Shown here: positions 1 through 7,520 of the stretch, one piece after another
How positions within the stretch are numbered: position 1 is the stretch's first letter
Layout of the letters: each line of letters opens with the position of its first letter
Source: Hinthialibacter sp964556895
Lineage (GTDB): Bacteria > Hinthialibacterota > Hinthialibacteria > Hinthialibacterales > Hinthialibacteraceae
Assembly (NCBI GenBank): GCA_964556895.1
Contig: CAZKYC010000032.1
Location: 1-45,238 of the forward strand
Length of the DNA: 45,238 bases
Reading direction: 5' to 3'
Notes under the pieces: generated by a model
Database searches by the model: none
What the model was told of the DNA's origin: nothing
What the model saw: the letters and a program-made list of their open reading frames with translations, nothing else
Position numbers and translations under genes: made by a program

Positions 1-66
1 TTATTGACCCAATTCCAGGTCATCCAGCAAGGGAAGTACTCAAATATCGGAAGAACCACAATTTAT

Positions 67-765
67 TTACTTATCGGTGGTCGCCCAAATTACCGCGCCG
101 TTTACCGCGTTGCCGGTTCTCGACAAAAATTGTTCATACGACCAGTAGTTGATGGTCCACCCCGCCTCACGAAGCAACTCAACCAGGTCTCGTTCAGAGT
201 AATGATGGGCCTGATATAAGATGTCGCCGTTGTCGGTGTCGCGCGCATAGAATGAACCGAGCTTTCCGGTCTCACGCTCGCCTTGAATGTAACGCTCATA
301 ATAAAGCGGGGAGTGCCAAGTTTGCATGAAGACGGCGAGGTACAGGCCGCCTTGCAAGATGCGCCGGGCTTCTTTTAACACCGTGACACGGTCAAGCGGC
401 GTCGTGAGCGTAGTCAAAAACGCTTGCATGATGCCCGCATAAAAATGGTTGTCAGGGTAGCCAGAGTTTAGCGCGTCGCGTTGTTCAAATATGCAGCGCG
501 ATTTTTGGTCGTCAGGGCGGTTCGCAAGGTTATCGTTGCTGCGGCGGACACCGTCTTCGTTCACATCAATCCCTGTGATTGGCCCAAAGCCTTTGGCGAG
601 AAGGTCAAGGGAGATGATCCCTTCTCCACAACCGATGTCGAGAATGGACTGACCAGGTTTTACTTTTTCATAAAAGATGGGGTAGGGTTGCACGGTAGAG
701 GGTATGGTATCGCCTTGATATTGCGCCCAATCCAGGTAGGTATATTTGCCAGTCGATGAAGCCAT
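67..765 (-). CDS. Class I SAM-dependent methyltransferase
   Basis: This 232-residue soluble protein has a Rossmann-type methyltransferase core. Motif I, the SAM-binding glycine loop, reads LDIGCGEG at residues 42-49, and an acidic residue ending the next strand follows in GIDVNEDG. The middle (ILQGGLYLAVF) resembles the strand/helix after motif III in Methyltransf_11/25 proteins. No membrane segment or signal peptide is visible. The substrate cannot be read from the sequence; small-molecule, quinone and tellurite-type methyltransferases share this architecture. The ATG start is preceded by a weak GAGAG. It lies downstream of the Gfo/Idh gene but behind a terminator, so it probably has its own promoter. 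Family confident, substrate unknown. Confidence 0.85.
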   Translation of the reverse strand: MASSTGKYTYLDWAQYQGDTIPSTVQPYPIFYEKVKPGQSILDIGCGEGIISLDLLAKGFGPITGIDVNEDGVRRSNDNLANRPDDQKSRCIFEQRDALNSGYPDNHFYAGIMQAFLTTLTTPLDRVTVLKEARRILQGGLYLAVFMQTWHSPLYYERYIQGERETGKLGSFYARDTDNGDILYQAHHYSERDLVELLREAGWTINYWSYEQFLSRTGNAVNGAVIWATTDK

Positions 766-875
766 AGACTCTCAATCAAGCACACAGGATAGGTTGATTG
801 TATCGAACCAGCCCCTTCGAATCAATGCTTGAGCAGGGGAAGAAATTTTTTGCAATGAATCTCTCGGCCGCTTGA

Positions 876-913
876 AAACAAAATCCCAGGCGGGCGTTTC
901 GCTCGCCTGGGAT
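876..913 (-). terminator. Intrinsic terminator of the Gfo/Idh/MocA gene
   Basis: On the minus strand a 10-bp perfect stem (ATCCCAGGCG with CGCCTGGGAT) is extended by an inner GCGA/CGCC-type segment around a three-base loop, and is followed by TTTTGTTTTC. It lies just after the stop of the minus-strand gene at 939. Confidence 0.85.
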
Positions 914-938
914 GGTAGTGCATTCTCTTACTGAAAAA

Positions 939-2264
939 CTACAGATACGAATAGGGGGCGCGAGGTTCGCGGTCTAAATGCTGGTTCGCTTTTGAACTGT
1001 TAGTGAAGACCTCTTTCTTCGGGTCCCACTTGAGCGACTCGCCCGTCCAGCCACAGATATTCGCCAGGTGGCAGACGCTCACTGAGCGGTGGCCGACTTC
1101 GGCGTGGCAGATCGGGTTTTGGCGCGACTTGACGCAGTTCAAAAAGTCTTGAACGTGGTTGTTTGATTCATAGAGGCGAATGTCGTTGGCTTTGAGCGGT
1201 TCGTCAAAGACGCCTTCGGGGTCACAGCTGTTCTTCCCGCGCGTGCACCAGATAGCGCCTTTTTCGCCGTAAAAGGTCACGCCGCCTTTGAGGCCGTTGC
1301 CGAAGTTGACCATAACGCCATTGTCGTAGGTGAATTTGAAGCGGAACGATGTAAACGTGTTGAACGCCCCTGGCTTGGTTTCGGCAGTCCCTTCGACAGC
1401 GATCGGCCCCGACTCGTCCATGCCGAGTCCCCACTGGGTAATGTCGAGGTGATGGGCGCCCCAATCGGTGACCATGCCGCCGGAGTAATCAAAAAACCAA
1501 CGGAAGTTCACATGACAGCGTTGCGGGTTGTATGGCGCCCAGGGGGCCGGCCCCAACCACATGTCCCAATTGAGACCGCCGGGCACGGGCTCATTCGGGA
1601 CAGGCTCGCGTTGCGGCGCGCCGCCGACGCCAACGTCGACATGGCTGATTGTACCGATGCGGCCATTGCGCACATACTCACACGCCTGACGAAATTCTTT
1701 GCCAGAACGCTGTTGTGAACCGGTCTGAAAGACGCGGCCTGTGCGTTTGGCGGTGTCAGACACGGCGCGGCCTTGTTTGATGGTGAGCGTCATCGGCTTT
1801 TCACCATAGACATCCAACCCGGCTTCCATCGCGTCGATATAGAGTTTTGCGTGCCAATGGTCAGGCACGGCGACGACCACGGCGTCAAGGTCGTTTCGCT
1901 CGAGCATGTTGCGGTAATCAAGATAGGTATCCACCGCCTTCTCAGGCATGGGGTAGCGCTTCATCTGAGCGCCGCCGCCTTCAATATATTCTCTGTCAAG
2001 GCCGCCCTGGTCATCGAGAAATTTCTGGGCGTGGAGCAAAAACGGCATGTCGAAGTCGCATATCGCGGCGATTTCGACTTCTTTTTTTCTGAAGAAATCC
2101 CTCATCAGGCCAGACCCGCGCCAGCCCAGACCGATGCAACCAACAACGATTTTATCTGACGGGGCGGCGGCGAAAACATGGCTGGGTACAAACGCCGGAG
2201 CGGCGGCGATCAATCCAGATGATTTGATGAATGAACGGCGGCTAGGATTGGTATCAGAACTCAT
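939..2264 (-). CDS. Tat-exported Gfo/Idh/MocA family oxidoreductase
   Basis: NAD(P)-dependent sugar or inositol dehydrogenase-like protein of 441 residues. It begins with a twin-arginine signal (RRSFIK, residues 9-14, then an Ala-rich stretch to about 34), so the folded protein is expected outside the cytoplasm. The Rossmann domain shows GCIGLGWRGSG (42-52), VPDHWHA (133-139) and the family EKP motif at 155-157. The C-terminal domain has DWGAHH at 267-272, typical of the secreted subfamily abundant in Planctomycetes and related phyla. Substrate is unknown. It is divergent from secE and closes with its own terminator, so it appears monocistronic. In secreted members the cofactor is thought to be bound tightly before export; that is family knowledge, not visible here. 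Confidence 0.92.
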   Translation of the reverse strand: MSSDTNPSRRSFIKSSGLIAAAPAFVPSHVFAAAPSDKIVVGCIGLGWRGSGLMRDFFRKKEVEIAAICDFDMPFLLHAQKFLDDQGGLDREYIEGGGAQMKRYPMPEKAVDTYLDYRNMLERNDLDAVVVAVPDHWHAKLYIDAMEAGLDVYGEKPMTLTIKQGRAVSDTAKRTGRVFQTGSQQRSGKEFRQACEYVRNGRIGTISHVDVGVGGAPQREPVPNEPVPGGLNWDMWLGPAPWAPYNPQRCHVNFRWFFDYSGGMVTDWGAHHLDITQWGLGMDESGPIAVEGTAETKPGAFNTFTSFRFKFTYDNGVMVNFGNGLKGGVTFYGEKGAIWCTRGKNSCDPEGVFDEPLKANDIRLYESNNHVQDFLNCVKSRQNPICHAEVGHRSVSVCHLANICGWTGESLKWDPKKEVFTNSSKANQHLDREPRAPYSYL

Positions 2265-2365
2265 TACACTTCCCTCTCAATGGTGGTTTTTTGACAAATT
2301 CGCGCCATACTACCACATTGAATTTCATCTGAATACAGCAATAACACAAATATATAACGTAAGGA

Positions 2366-2396
2366 TTGACACAGTAGACCGTTAGGCTATTATTAT
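2366..2396 (+). promoter_or_regulatory. Sigma70-type promoter for secE-nusG-rplKA
   Basis: TTGACA at 2366-2371 is followed after 17 bases by ATTATT (2389-2394), or after 19 bases by TATTAT (2391-2396). It is the only consensus -35 in the 234-bp gap before secE. A CCCC-AA-GGGG element with an eight-T run lies just downstream (2403-2423). Confidence 0.6.
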
Positions 2397-2498
2397 TGTT
2401 CGCCCCCAAGGGGTATTTTTTTTGCGCTTAATTATAGGCGAGACCAAATACCTCAAATTCAAAAACTTACGCACTGTTTTGGGGCCAGGAAACCACTC

Positions 2499-2747
2499 AT
2501 GGGCGAGAATTTACTCAAACGAATTATTGATTCCATTAAAGGAACAAAATTCGCCACAACCAAATTCGGCGATTTTTGCGTTGGCGTTTTGACCGAACTC
2601 GACTCGGTCACTTGGCCAACCAAAGACGAAGTCTACAACTCAACGGTCGTCGTTCTGATTGTTACCGCCATCTTTGCGACCTACAGCGGGCTATGGGACG
2701 TCATTATGAACTTTGTTCGCCAGTTGATTCTTCCGCTGTATGGCTAA
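2499..2747 (+). CDS. secE: Preprotein translocase subunit SecE
   Basis: 82-residue SecE of the short, single-membrane-span bacterial type. The cytoplasmic amphipathic segment carries the family signature ELDSVTWPTKDEV (about residues 33-45), followed by one transmembrane helix (VVVLIVTAIFATY). SecE clamps SecY in the SecYEG translocon. An AGGA lies about ten bases before the ATG. It is immediately followed by nusG (18-bp gap), the arrangement found in most bacteria. No tRNA-Trp or rpmG gene precedes it, unlike in many genomes. Confidence 0.97.
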   Translation: MGENLLKRIIDSIKGTKFATTKFGDFCVGVLTELDSVTWPTKDEVYNSTVVVLIVTAIFATYSGLWDVIMNFVRQLILPLYG

Positions 2748-2765
2748 TCTGATGGAGAACTAAGC

Positions 2766-3308
2766 ATGCCGCTACAATGGTACGCATTGCATACATACGC
2801 GGGCGCGGAAAATAAGGTCAAAGAAAGCCTTGAAGCCACGGTTCGGGTAGATGGACTCGAAGACCGCATCACTCAGGTCCTCATCCCGACGGAAGAAGTG
2901 GTTGAAATTCGTGATGGAAAACGATCAATTTCGACTCAGAAGATGTTTCCCAGTTATGTCATCGTCGAGATGGATTACGACGAAGAAACCTGGTCGGTTA
3001 TCAAGAATACCCCAGGGGTGACTGGTTTTGTCGGCCCGGGACGCACGCCGACCCCGCTCAGCCAAGCGGAAGTGGAAAACATCCAGACGCAGATGACAGC
3101 GACGGAAGACAAACCGCGTCCGAAAATCGTCTTTGAAGAAGGCGAAACGGTTAAGGTCATTGAAGGGCCGTTCTTTAACTTTACGGGTTATGTTTCTACG
3201 ATCAACGATGAGCGTGGACGCCTGACCGTCATGGTCGATATCTTAGGCCGCTCAACGCCCGTCGAACTCGACTTCTTACAGGTAGAAAAAGTTACGCCGG
3301 AAGAATAA
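2766..3308 (+). CDS. nusG: Transcription termination/antitermination protein NusG
   Basis: 180-residue NusG. The N-terminal NGN domain starts WYALHTYAGAENKVKESL and contains the core MFPSYVIVEM and the GVTGFVG strand. A linker leads to a C-terminal KOW domain (EGETVKVIEGPFFNFTGYV, then ILGRSTPVELDF). NusG binds the RNA polymerase clamp helices and links polymerase to Rho or the ribosome through the KOW domain. Length and domain order are normal. A GGAG lies upstream of the ATG. It sits in the conserved secE-nusG-rplK-rplA order. Confidence 0.98.
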   Translation: MPLQWYALHTYAGAENKVKESLEATVRVDGLEDRITQVLIPTEEVVEIRDGKRSISTQKMFPSYVIVEMDYDEETWSVIKNTPGVTGFVGPGRTPTPLSQAEVENIQTQMTATEDKPRPKIVFEEGETVKVIEGPFFNFTGYVSTINDERGRLTVMVDILGRSTPVELDFLQVEKVTPEE

Positions 3309-3339
3309 ACTTCCAGGCGATATTTCAGGAGCAAGTATC

Positions 3340-3771
3340 ATGGCGCCCCCCAAAAAAGTAATGACTCAAATCAAACTGCAGTGTCCAGCCGGCCAGGCCA
3401 ACCCGGCGCCGCCCATTGGCCCGGCGCTCGGTCAACATGGTTTGAACATCATGGACTTCTGCAAGCAGTTCAATGAGCGGACAAAAGACCAGGTTGGCCT
3501 GATCATTCCGGTCGTCATCACAGTCTATCAAGACCGCTCATTCACCTTTATCACAAAAACGCCGCCTGCCGCTGTCTTGATCAAAAAAGCGGCGAAAAAA
3601 GACAAAGGCTCTGGCGCTCCCAACCGCGAAAAAGTCGGGAAAATCACGATGAAGCAAGCCGAAGAAATCGGCCAACTCAAGATGGCCGATCTGAATGCGC
3701 ACACAGTCGAAAGCGCAGCCCGCATGATCTGCGGCACGGCGCGCTCTATGGGAATTGAGGTGGAAGGCTAA
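3340..3771 (+). CDS. rplK: 50S ribosomal protein L11
   Basis: 143 residues, full length for L11. The proline-rich N-terminal domain, which contacts the thiostrepton region, contains PAPPIGPALGQHGLNIM. The C-terminal 23S rRNA-binding domain contains KAAKKDKGSG and TARSMGIEVEG. AGGAG precedes the ATG. Its stop overlaps the rplA start by one base (TAATG), implying translational coupling. Confidence 0.98.
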   Translation: MAPPKKVMTQIKLQCPAGQANPAPPIGPALGQHGLNIMDFCKQFNERTKDQVGLIIPVVITVYQDRSFTFITKTPPAAVLIKKAAKKDKGSGAPNREKVGKITMKQAEEIGQLKMADLNAHTVESAARMICGTARSMGIEVEG

Positions 3772-4481
3772 TGGCTGCTCACGGAAAACGCTATCGAAAC
3801 GCCGCTGAAGGCTTAGACCGCAACGAAGTTAAATCAATCGACGAAGCGGTGGCGATCATTAAAAAAGGCGCGACCGCTAAGTTTGATGAAACCATCGAAC
3901 TCGTCGCCAATTTAGGCATCGACCCTAAAAAAGCCGACCAGATGGTTCGTGGAACCATTTCACTGCCGCACGGCACCGGCAAGACAGTGCGCGTCGCAGT
4001 CTTCGCCGAAGGCGACCTCGCGACCCAAGCCACCGAAGCAGGCGCTGACATTGTCGGCAGTGAAGATTTGGCCAAAGACATCCAGGGCGGCATGATGGAC
4101 TTTGACATCGCTATCGCTTCGCCTGACATGATGCGCGTGGTTGGCCGTTTAGGGAAAGTATTAGGCCCGCGCGGCTTGATGCCCAACCCCAAGACCGGCA
4201 CAGTCACCGCTGATATCGCCAAAGCGGTTGAAGAGTTTAAAGCAGGCAAGATCGAATACCGCGCTGACAAAGCGGGAACGGTCGCCGTCCCCGTCGGTAA
4301 AGCCTCATTCATTGAAGGCAACCTTGTTGACAACGTAAAAGCCCTGTTATCTATGTTAAACCGCGTACGCCCCACCGCAGCGAAAGGCACATACTTTAAG
4401 AGCGTGTTTCTTTCTTCAACGATGGGCCCCAGCGTGAAAATCGACTCAAATGAACTGCGCGACTTGTCTCGCGCGGCCTAA
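3771..4481 (+). CDS. rplA: 50S ribosomal protein L1
   Basis: 236 residues, normal for L1. Signatures include ELVANLGIDPKKADQMVRG, PHGTGKTVRVAVFAEG, the conserved loop LGKVLGPRGLMPNPKTGTV, and the C-terminal FKSVFLSSTMGPSVKID. L1 forms the mobile L1 stalk and in many bacteria represses its own operon. Its start codon shares one base with the rplK stop. The next 200 bases contain a structured leader instead of the rplJ gene normally found there. Confidence 0.98.
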   Translation: MAAHGKRYRNAAEGLDRNEVKSIDEAVAIIKKGATAKFDETIELVANLGIDPKKADQMVRGTISLPHGTGKTVRVAVFAEGDLATQATEAGADIVGSEDLAKDIQGGMMDFDIAIASPDMMRVVGRLGKVLGPRGLMPNPKTGTVTADIAKAVEEFKAGKIEYRADKAGTVAVPVGKASFIEGNLVDNVKALLSMLNRVRPTAAKGTYFKSVFLSSTMGPSVKIDSNELRDLSRAA

Positions 4482-4520
4482 ATTGGAGACACGATACGGA
4501 CTGAACGCTTGAAAATTGAA

Positions 4521-4640
4521 CCACCCCCAATCGAAGACAGTTGGTTCCGGCGAGCCGGGTAAAATGTCCAACCGAGATTGACCTTATGGCGTACAAACGA
4601 GCATACTCGTTTTACGTCGGCGTAAAACGAAACCCGCCAA
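4521..4640 (+). promoter_or_regulatory. L10-type ribosomal protein leader (rplJL autoregulatory RNA)
   Basis: The core resembles the Rfam L10 leader that binds the L10-(L7/L12) complex: CAATC (4528-4532), GAAGACAG, then GTTGG (4540-4544) pairing with CCAAC (4568-4572) and enclosing a CCGG-CGAG-CCGG mini-hairpin. The outer stem closes with GATTG (4576-4580). Two further hairpins share one strand: 4590-4616 and 4607-4630 (TCGTTTTACG/CGTAAAACGA around TCGG). A terminator follows at 4641-4670. GATTG of the outer stem can also pair with the AATC of the terminator's 5' arm, which would make L10 binding favour termination, as described for Bacillus. The leader precedes the histidine phosphatase gene, not rplJ directly. 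Confidence 0.75.
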
Positions 4641-4671
4641 GGCCTAATCTCTGTCGATTGGGCCTTTTTTC
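4639..4671 (+). terminator. Attenuator/terminator at the end of the L10-type leader
   Basis: GGCCTAATC (4641-4649) pairs with GATTGGGCC (4656-4664) with one wobble pair and a six-base loop, followed by TTTTTT (4665-4670). It stands between the leader structure and the next start codon, where a conditional terminator would control the downstream genes. Confidence 0.8.
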
Positions 4672-4691
4672 TTGCTCAGTTATTGATACTC

Positions 4692-5354
4692 ATGAAAACG
4701 ATCTACTTCGTACGACACGGTCAAACAAAATTCAACCTAGAGAAGCGGCTGCAAGGCTGGCGCGACTCGCCATTGTCAGACCACGGCATTGAACAAGCCA
4801 AACAGGTTGCGAACGCCGTCAGCCAACTCGACGCTGTTCAAGGGTTCGCCAGCCCGCTAGGCCGCGCGCAACAAACGGCTGAGATTATTGGCGAGAAGGT
4901 TTCATTCAGTTTTGAACCGCTCGACGACCTTCGCGAAGTTTCGTTCGGCGACTTTGAAGGCAACACCCTGCCTGAGCTGGATGTGAAATTTCCTGGCGAG
5001 TGGGAAAAACGCCAAAACGCCAAATGGACTTACTGCCCGCCCGGCGGCGAAGCCAACCAAGACGCCGTTGAGAGAGGCAAACGGGCGGTGGAGCGTTTTT
5101 CAAAAGAGGCCGAAAACGGCCCGGTGATAGTGGTCGCCCATTTCGCGATAAACCGCATCGTGTTTTCGTTGCTGGCGGGAACCGGGCCGGATGAAATCAT
5201 CAACATCAATGTGCCCCATGAAGTGATTTACCGGGCGCAAGACAACGGTGACGGGTGGCAAATCAGCCACTGGGACACACGAGACGATGAAATGACGTTT
5301 CAACCCGGATGGATCAGCCAAATCAAATCAGAAAACCAACCTATGGGTGGGTAA
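4692..5354 (+). CDS. Histidine phosphatase family protein (phosphoglycerate mutase-like)
   Basis: 220 residues from the ATG at 4692; a TTG three codons upstream is possible but less likely, and neither has a clear ribosome binding site. It is a branch-1 histidine phosphatase: VRHGQTKFN with the phospho-accepting His9, Arg/Glu segment LREVSFGDFEG (acid catalyst Glu82), and the second catalytic His150 in VVAHFAINR. Such proteins are phosphoglycerate mutases, alpha-ribazole phosphatases (CobC) or broad-specificity phosphatases; the substrate cannot be assigned. It sits between rplA and rplJ, downstream of the L10 leader and 36 bp before rplJ, so it should be co-transcribed with rplJL. Confidence 0.9.
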   Translation: MKTIYFVRHGQTKFNLEKRLQGWRDSPLSDHGIEQAKQVANAVSQLDAVQGFASPLGRAQQTAEIIGEKVSFSFEPLDDLREVSFGDFEGNTLPELDVKFPGEWEKRQNAKWTYCPPGGEANQDAVERGKRAVERFSKEAENGPVIVVAHFAINRIVFSLLAGTGPDEIININVPHEVIYRAQDNGDGWQISHWDTRDDEMTFQPGWISQIKSENQPMGG

Positions 5355-5390
5355 AAAATATACGAATGGATTGAGAGGAGGTGAAGCGGT

Positions 5391-5924
5391 ATGCCAATAC
5401 GCAGAGAAGATAAAGTCAAACTCAGTGAAGAATACGCCGACTGGGTCAATCAATCGTCAAGTTTGTTGTTGTTCGACTATCGAGGCCTGACAGTCGAAGA
5501 ATTCAGCGACTTACGCGGCAAGGTTCGTGAAGCCGGCGGACGCCTTCGCGTTGTGCGCAACCGCATGTTTAAACGGGCGATTGAAGACAAGCCCTACACA
5601 CCGATGAATGACTTGTTGCTTGGCCCTAGCGCCGTCATATTCGCCAACCAAGACGACCCCGTCTCACCGGCGAAAGCGTTGGTCGATTTCGCCAAAGAAC
5701 ATGATGTCATTGAGATCAAAGGCGGTTCGATTTATGACGACTATCTTGAAGCAAGCCAGGTTGACCTGTTAGCCAAGACGCCTTCGCTGCCAGAACTTCA
5801 CTCGAAGATTTTGGGCAGCATTCAGTCTCCGGCAAGCGGCCTGTTGGGTTGCATCAAGGGATCAAGCCAAAAACTGCATGGCTTAATCAAAGCCTACGCA
5901 GACAAATTAGAACAAGCGGCGTAA
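5391..5924 (+). CDS. rplJ: 50S ribosomal protein L10
   Basis: 177 residues, normal L10. The N-terminal globular domain contains SSLLLFDYRGLTVEEFSDLR and the RVVRNRMFKRA segment that binds 23S rRNA; the C-terminal helix that carries L7/L12 dimers ends with LIKAYADKLEQAA. A strong Shine-Dalgarno (GAGGAGGTG) precedes the ATG. With L7/L12 it is the ligand of the upstream leader. It is separated from that leader by the phosphatase gene. Confidence 0.97.
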   Translation: MPIRREDKVKLSEEYADWVNQSSSLLLFDYRGLTVEEFSDLRGKVREAGGRLRVVRNRMFKRAIEDKPYTPMNDLLLGPSAVIFANQDDPVSPAKALVDFAKEHDVIEIKGGSIYDDYLEASQVDLLAKTPSLPELHSKILGSIQSPASGLLGCIKGSSQKLHGLIKAYADKLEQAA

Positions 5925-5967
5925 TCGCCACAAATAGTCAAAAAATCTCTGAAGGAGTTTTAGAACA

Positions 5968-6351
5968 ATGGCAAGCGAAAAAGTAGAACAAATATTGGAA
6001 CTGGTCGGCGGCCTGACCCTGCTCGAAGCGAAAGAATTGGCCGATGAATTTGAAGAGAAGTTTGGCGTTACCGCCGCGGCCCCGGTCGCAATGGCGATGG
6101 TTCCAGGCGCTGGCGGCGACGCGGGCGGCGCGGAAGAAAAAACCGAATTCGACGTGGTTCTCTCTGGCGCGGGTTCACAAAAGATCAAGGTCATCAAAGT
6201 TGTTCGCGAATTGACCGACTTGGGCCTAAAAGAAGCCAAAGAACTGGTCGACAACGCTCCAAAACCAGTCAAAGAAGGCGTGAGCAAAGAAGACGCCGAA
6301 GCCATAAAAGCCAAGTTAGAAGAAGTCGGCGCGGTTGTCGAAGTCAAATAG
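5968..6351 (+). CDS. rplL: 50S ribosomal protein L7/L12
   Basis: 127 residues. The N-terminal dimerisation domain (ELVGGLTLLEAKELADEFEE) is followed by a flexible Ala/Gly hinge and the C-terminal domain with FDVVLSGAGSQKIKVIKVVR, LGLKEAKELVDNAPKPVKEG and the final KLEEVGAVVEVK. It recruits translation factors to the stalk. AGGAG lies 10-15 bases upstream. A strong terminator follows; rpoB and rpoC, the usual neighbours, are absent. Confidence 0.98.
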   Translation: MASEKVEQILELVGGLTLLEAKELADEFEEKFGVTAAAPVAMAMVPGAGGDAGGAEEKTEFDVVLSGAGSQKIKVIKVVRELTDLGLKEAKELVDNAPKPVKEGVSKEDAEAIKAKLEEVGAVVEVK

Positions 6352-6378
6352 TTCCGACCATTTCTTGTATCAAATCAA

Positions 6379-6413
6379 AGCGGGTAGGGACAATTCTCTA
6401 CCCGCTCTTCTTT
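6379..6413 (+). terminator. Terminator of the ribosomal operon after rplL
   Basis: A 12-bp stem, AGCGGGTAGGGA with TCTCTACCCGCT (one wobble), closes on the loop CAAT and is followed by CTTCTTT. It ends the rplJL transcript before any rpoB gene. Confidence 0.8.
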
Positions 6414-6568
6414 ACACAATAGATATTCAAACCAGTAGTCCTACTCAACTTTAGCAAATTATCATTTTATCAATAATATTTCTCATTATGCGAAAAGTTA
6501 ATTGGTATTTTCTTCCTTTGAACTGAGCAGACTGCTTTTTTACTCAAAATCGACTACATGCTTAAAAC

Positions 6569-6603
6569 GAGACAACCCTCGCCTAAAGGTGAGGGGTTGT
6601 CTC
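6569..6603. other. Long imperfect hairpin in the rplL-arsR gap
   Basis: GAGACAACCC at 6569-6578 pairs with GGGTTGTCTC at 6594-6603, extended by TCGCCT/AGGTGA with one bulge, leaving a two- to three-base loop. On the minus strand it is followed by GTTTTAAG, so it could be a secondary terminator for arsR or a backup for read-through. The rest of 6414-6734 shows no gene or recognised RNA. Confidence 0.45.
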
Positions 6604-6683
6604 TCAGAAATGGACAATAAGAGGTTTATAGTGGTTGCCAGAATTATGTGCGGATTGAGTTTACATAACTGTATCTTTCGCTG

Positions 6684-6697
6684 TCCGCCGCGGCGGA
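6684..6697. repeat. Perfect 14-bp GC palindrome, copy 1
   Basis: TCCGCCGCGGCGGA is its own reverse complement. An identical 14-mer lies at 9373-9386, also intergenic. It probably belongs to a dispersed intergenic repeat family. Confidence 0.5.
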
Positions 6698-6734
6698 TAC
6701 GGGCGCGCTTACCACACGCAATTTTGTCAAACGC

Positions 6735-6772
6735 TCTAAAAAAGAAAAAGGGCGGTGAGATCATCACCGCCC
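6735..6772 (-). terminator. Intrinsic terminator of arsR
   Basis: On the minus strand GGGCGGTGA pairs perfectly with TCACCGCCC around a five-base loop (6750-6772) and is followed by a T-rich run (TTTTTCTTTTTT). It begins 27 bases after the ArsR gene stop. Confidence 0.85.
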
Positions 6773-6798
6773 ATCAAGAAAATGGTATGTAGGGCTTT

Positions 6799-7158
6799 CT
6801 AACCTATGGCTCTGCGCAATTTCTCGTACTCCGCGAAATCATCGCGAAGCGTTTGGCAAACGGTTTCACATATATCAAAAACCATATTGTTGCTAACTTG
6901 ATATAAGACTTTTGTTCCCTCGCGGCGAAACGTAACCAATCCGGCTTTATGAAGCGCGTTGAGATTGGCTGACGCTGTGCCGTGTTTGAGGCCGGCTTTT
7001 TCGGCGATTTCGCTTACGCTGAGTTCTTGCTCTTTCAGTAAGTGTAGTATTTTTAGCCGCGTAGGCTCTGACATGGCTTTAAACCGTTGAGCAATCAGTT
7101 CAAAGAGGTCTTCGTTCATTTGCATGGCGCAGGTCTCCGGCTTGTCTAAAACGATCAT
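6799..7158 (-). CDS. ArsR/SmtB family transcriptional repressor
   Basis: 119 residues with a winged helix-turn-helix: FKAMSEPTRLKILHLL (26-41), ELSVSEIAEKAGLKHGTASANLNALHKAGLV (recognition region 45-75) and the wing TFRREGTKVLYQVS. Cysteines are at 10, 97 and 101; the classical alpha3 metal site (CxC) is missing. A Cys near the N-terminal helix with Cys in the last helix is the layout used by persulfide- or redox-sensing ArsR proteins such as BigR/SqrR. It is divergent from a CoA-disulfide-reductase/rhodanese gene, which favours a reactive-sulfur signal; that is inference. GGAG lies nine bases before the ATG. A perfect dyad just upstream suggests autoregulation. Confidence 0.88.
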   Translation of the reverse strand: MIVLDKPETCAMQMNEDLFELIAQRFKAMSEPTRLKILHLLKEQELSVSEIAEKAGLKHGTASANLNALHKAGLVTFRREGTKVLYQVSNNMVFDICETVCQTLRDDFAEYEKLRRAIG

Positions 7159-7238
7159 CTGATGTTACTCCAACGGAACAGTGATTGAATATGGCTTGCT
7201 GTTCACCCTGACATCAACATAGTCGTTTTGACTTTCAT

Positions 7239-7256
7239 CTCCTAACTATTTAGGAG
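7239..7256. promoter_or_regulatory. Candidate ArsR operator at the arsR promoter
   Basis: CTCCTAACTATTTAGGAG is a perfect 7-bp inverted repeat with a four-base spacer. It adjoins a minus-strand TATGAT (-10-like, 7258-7263), so it would overlap the arsR start site. The core CTAA-N4-TTAG recurs at 7521-7532. Confidence 0.5.
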
Positions 7257-7520
7257 TATCATAACTGTTTTGCAAAATTGATAATTCTGACTTTTTTTTG
7301 CTTTTTTTGTATAAGAAGCAATAAGTTTGCCAGTCCTCATATCCTGCTCAAATATAAAATGACTATTGTTCAAGTGAATTGCTGTATCATTTCATTGCAA
7401 TGCTAATTAGTAGATTATTCACCCGTAAAGCGACATAGTCTCGGAAAAAGGGTTCACGTATTTTCATTCAGTTAATTATTGTCATATGTTCATATATAAT
7501 TATTATGCGATGTCTGTTCA

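Noticed and set aside
2280..2498. tRNA-Trp gene before secE, as in many bacteria
   Set aside because: No cloverleaf or CCA-type end can be found in this gap.
3791..4390. A 199-codon open frame antisense to rplA
   Set aside because: Opposite a conserved ribosomal gene, no family signature.
4541..4792. An 83-codon frame across the L10 leader
   Set aside because: It runs through the structured RNA and terminator and into the phosphatase gene in another frame; no domain.
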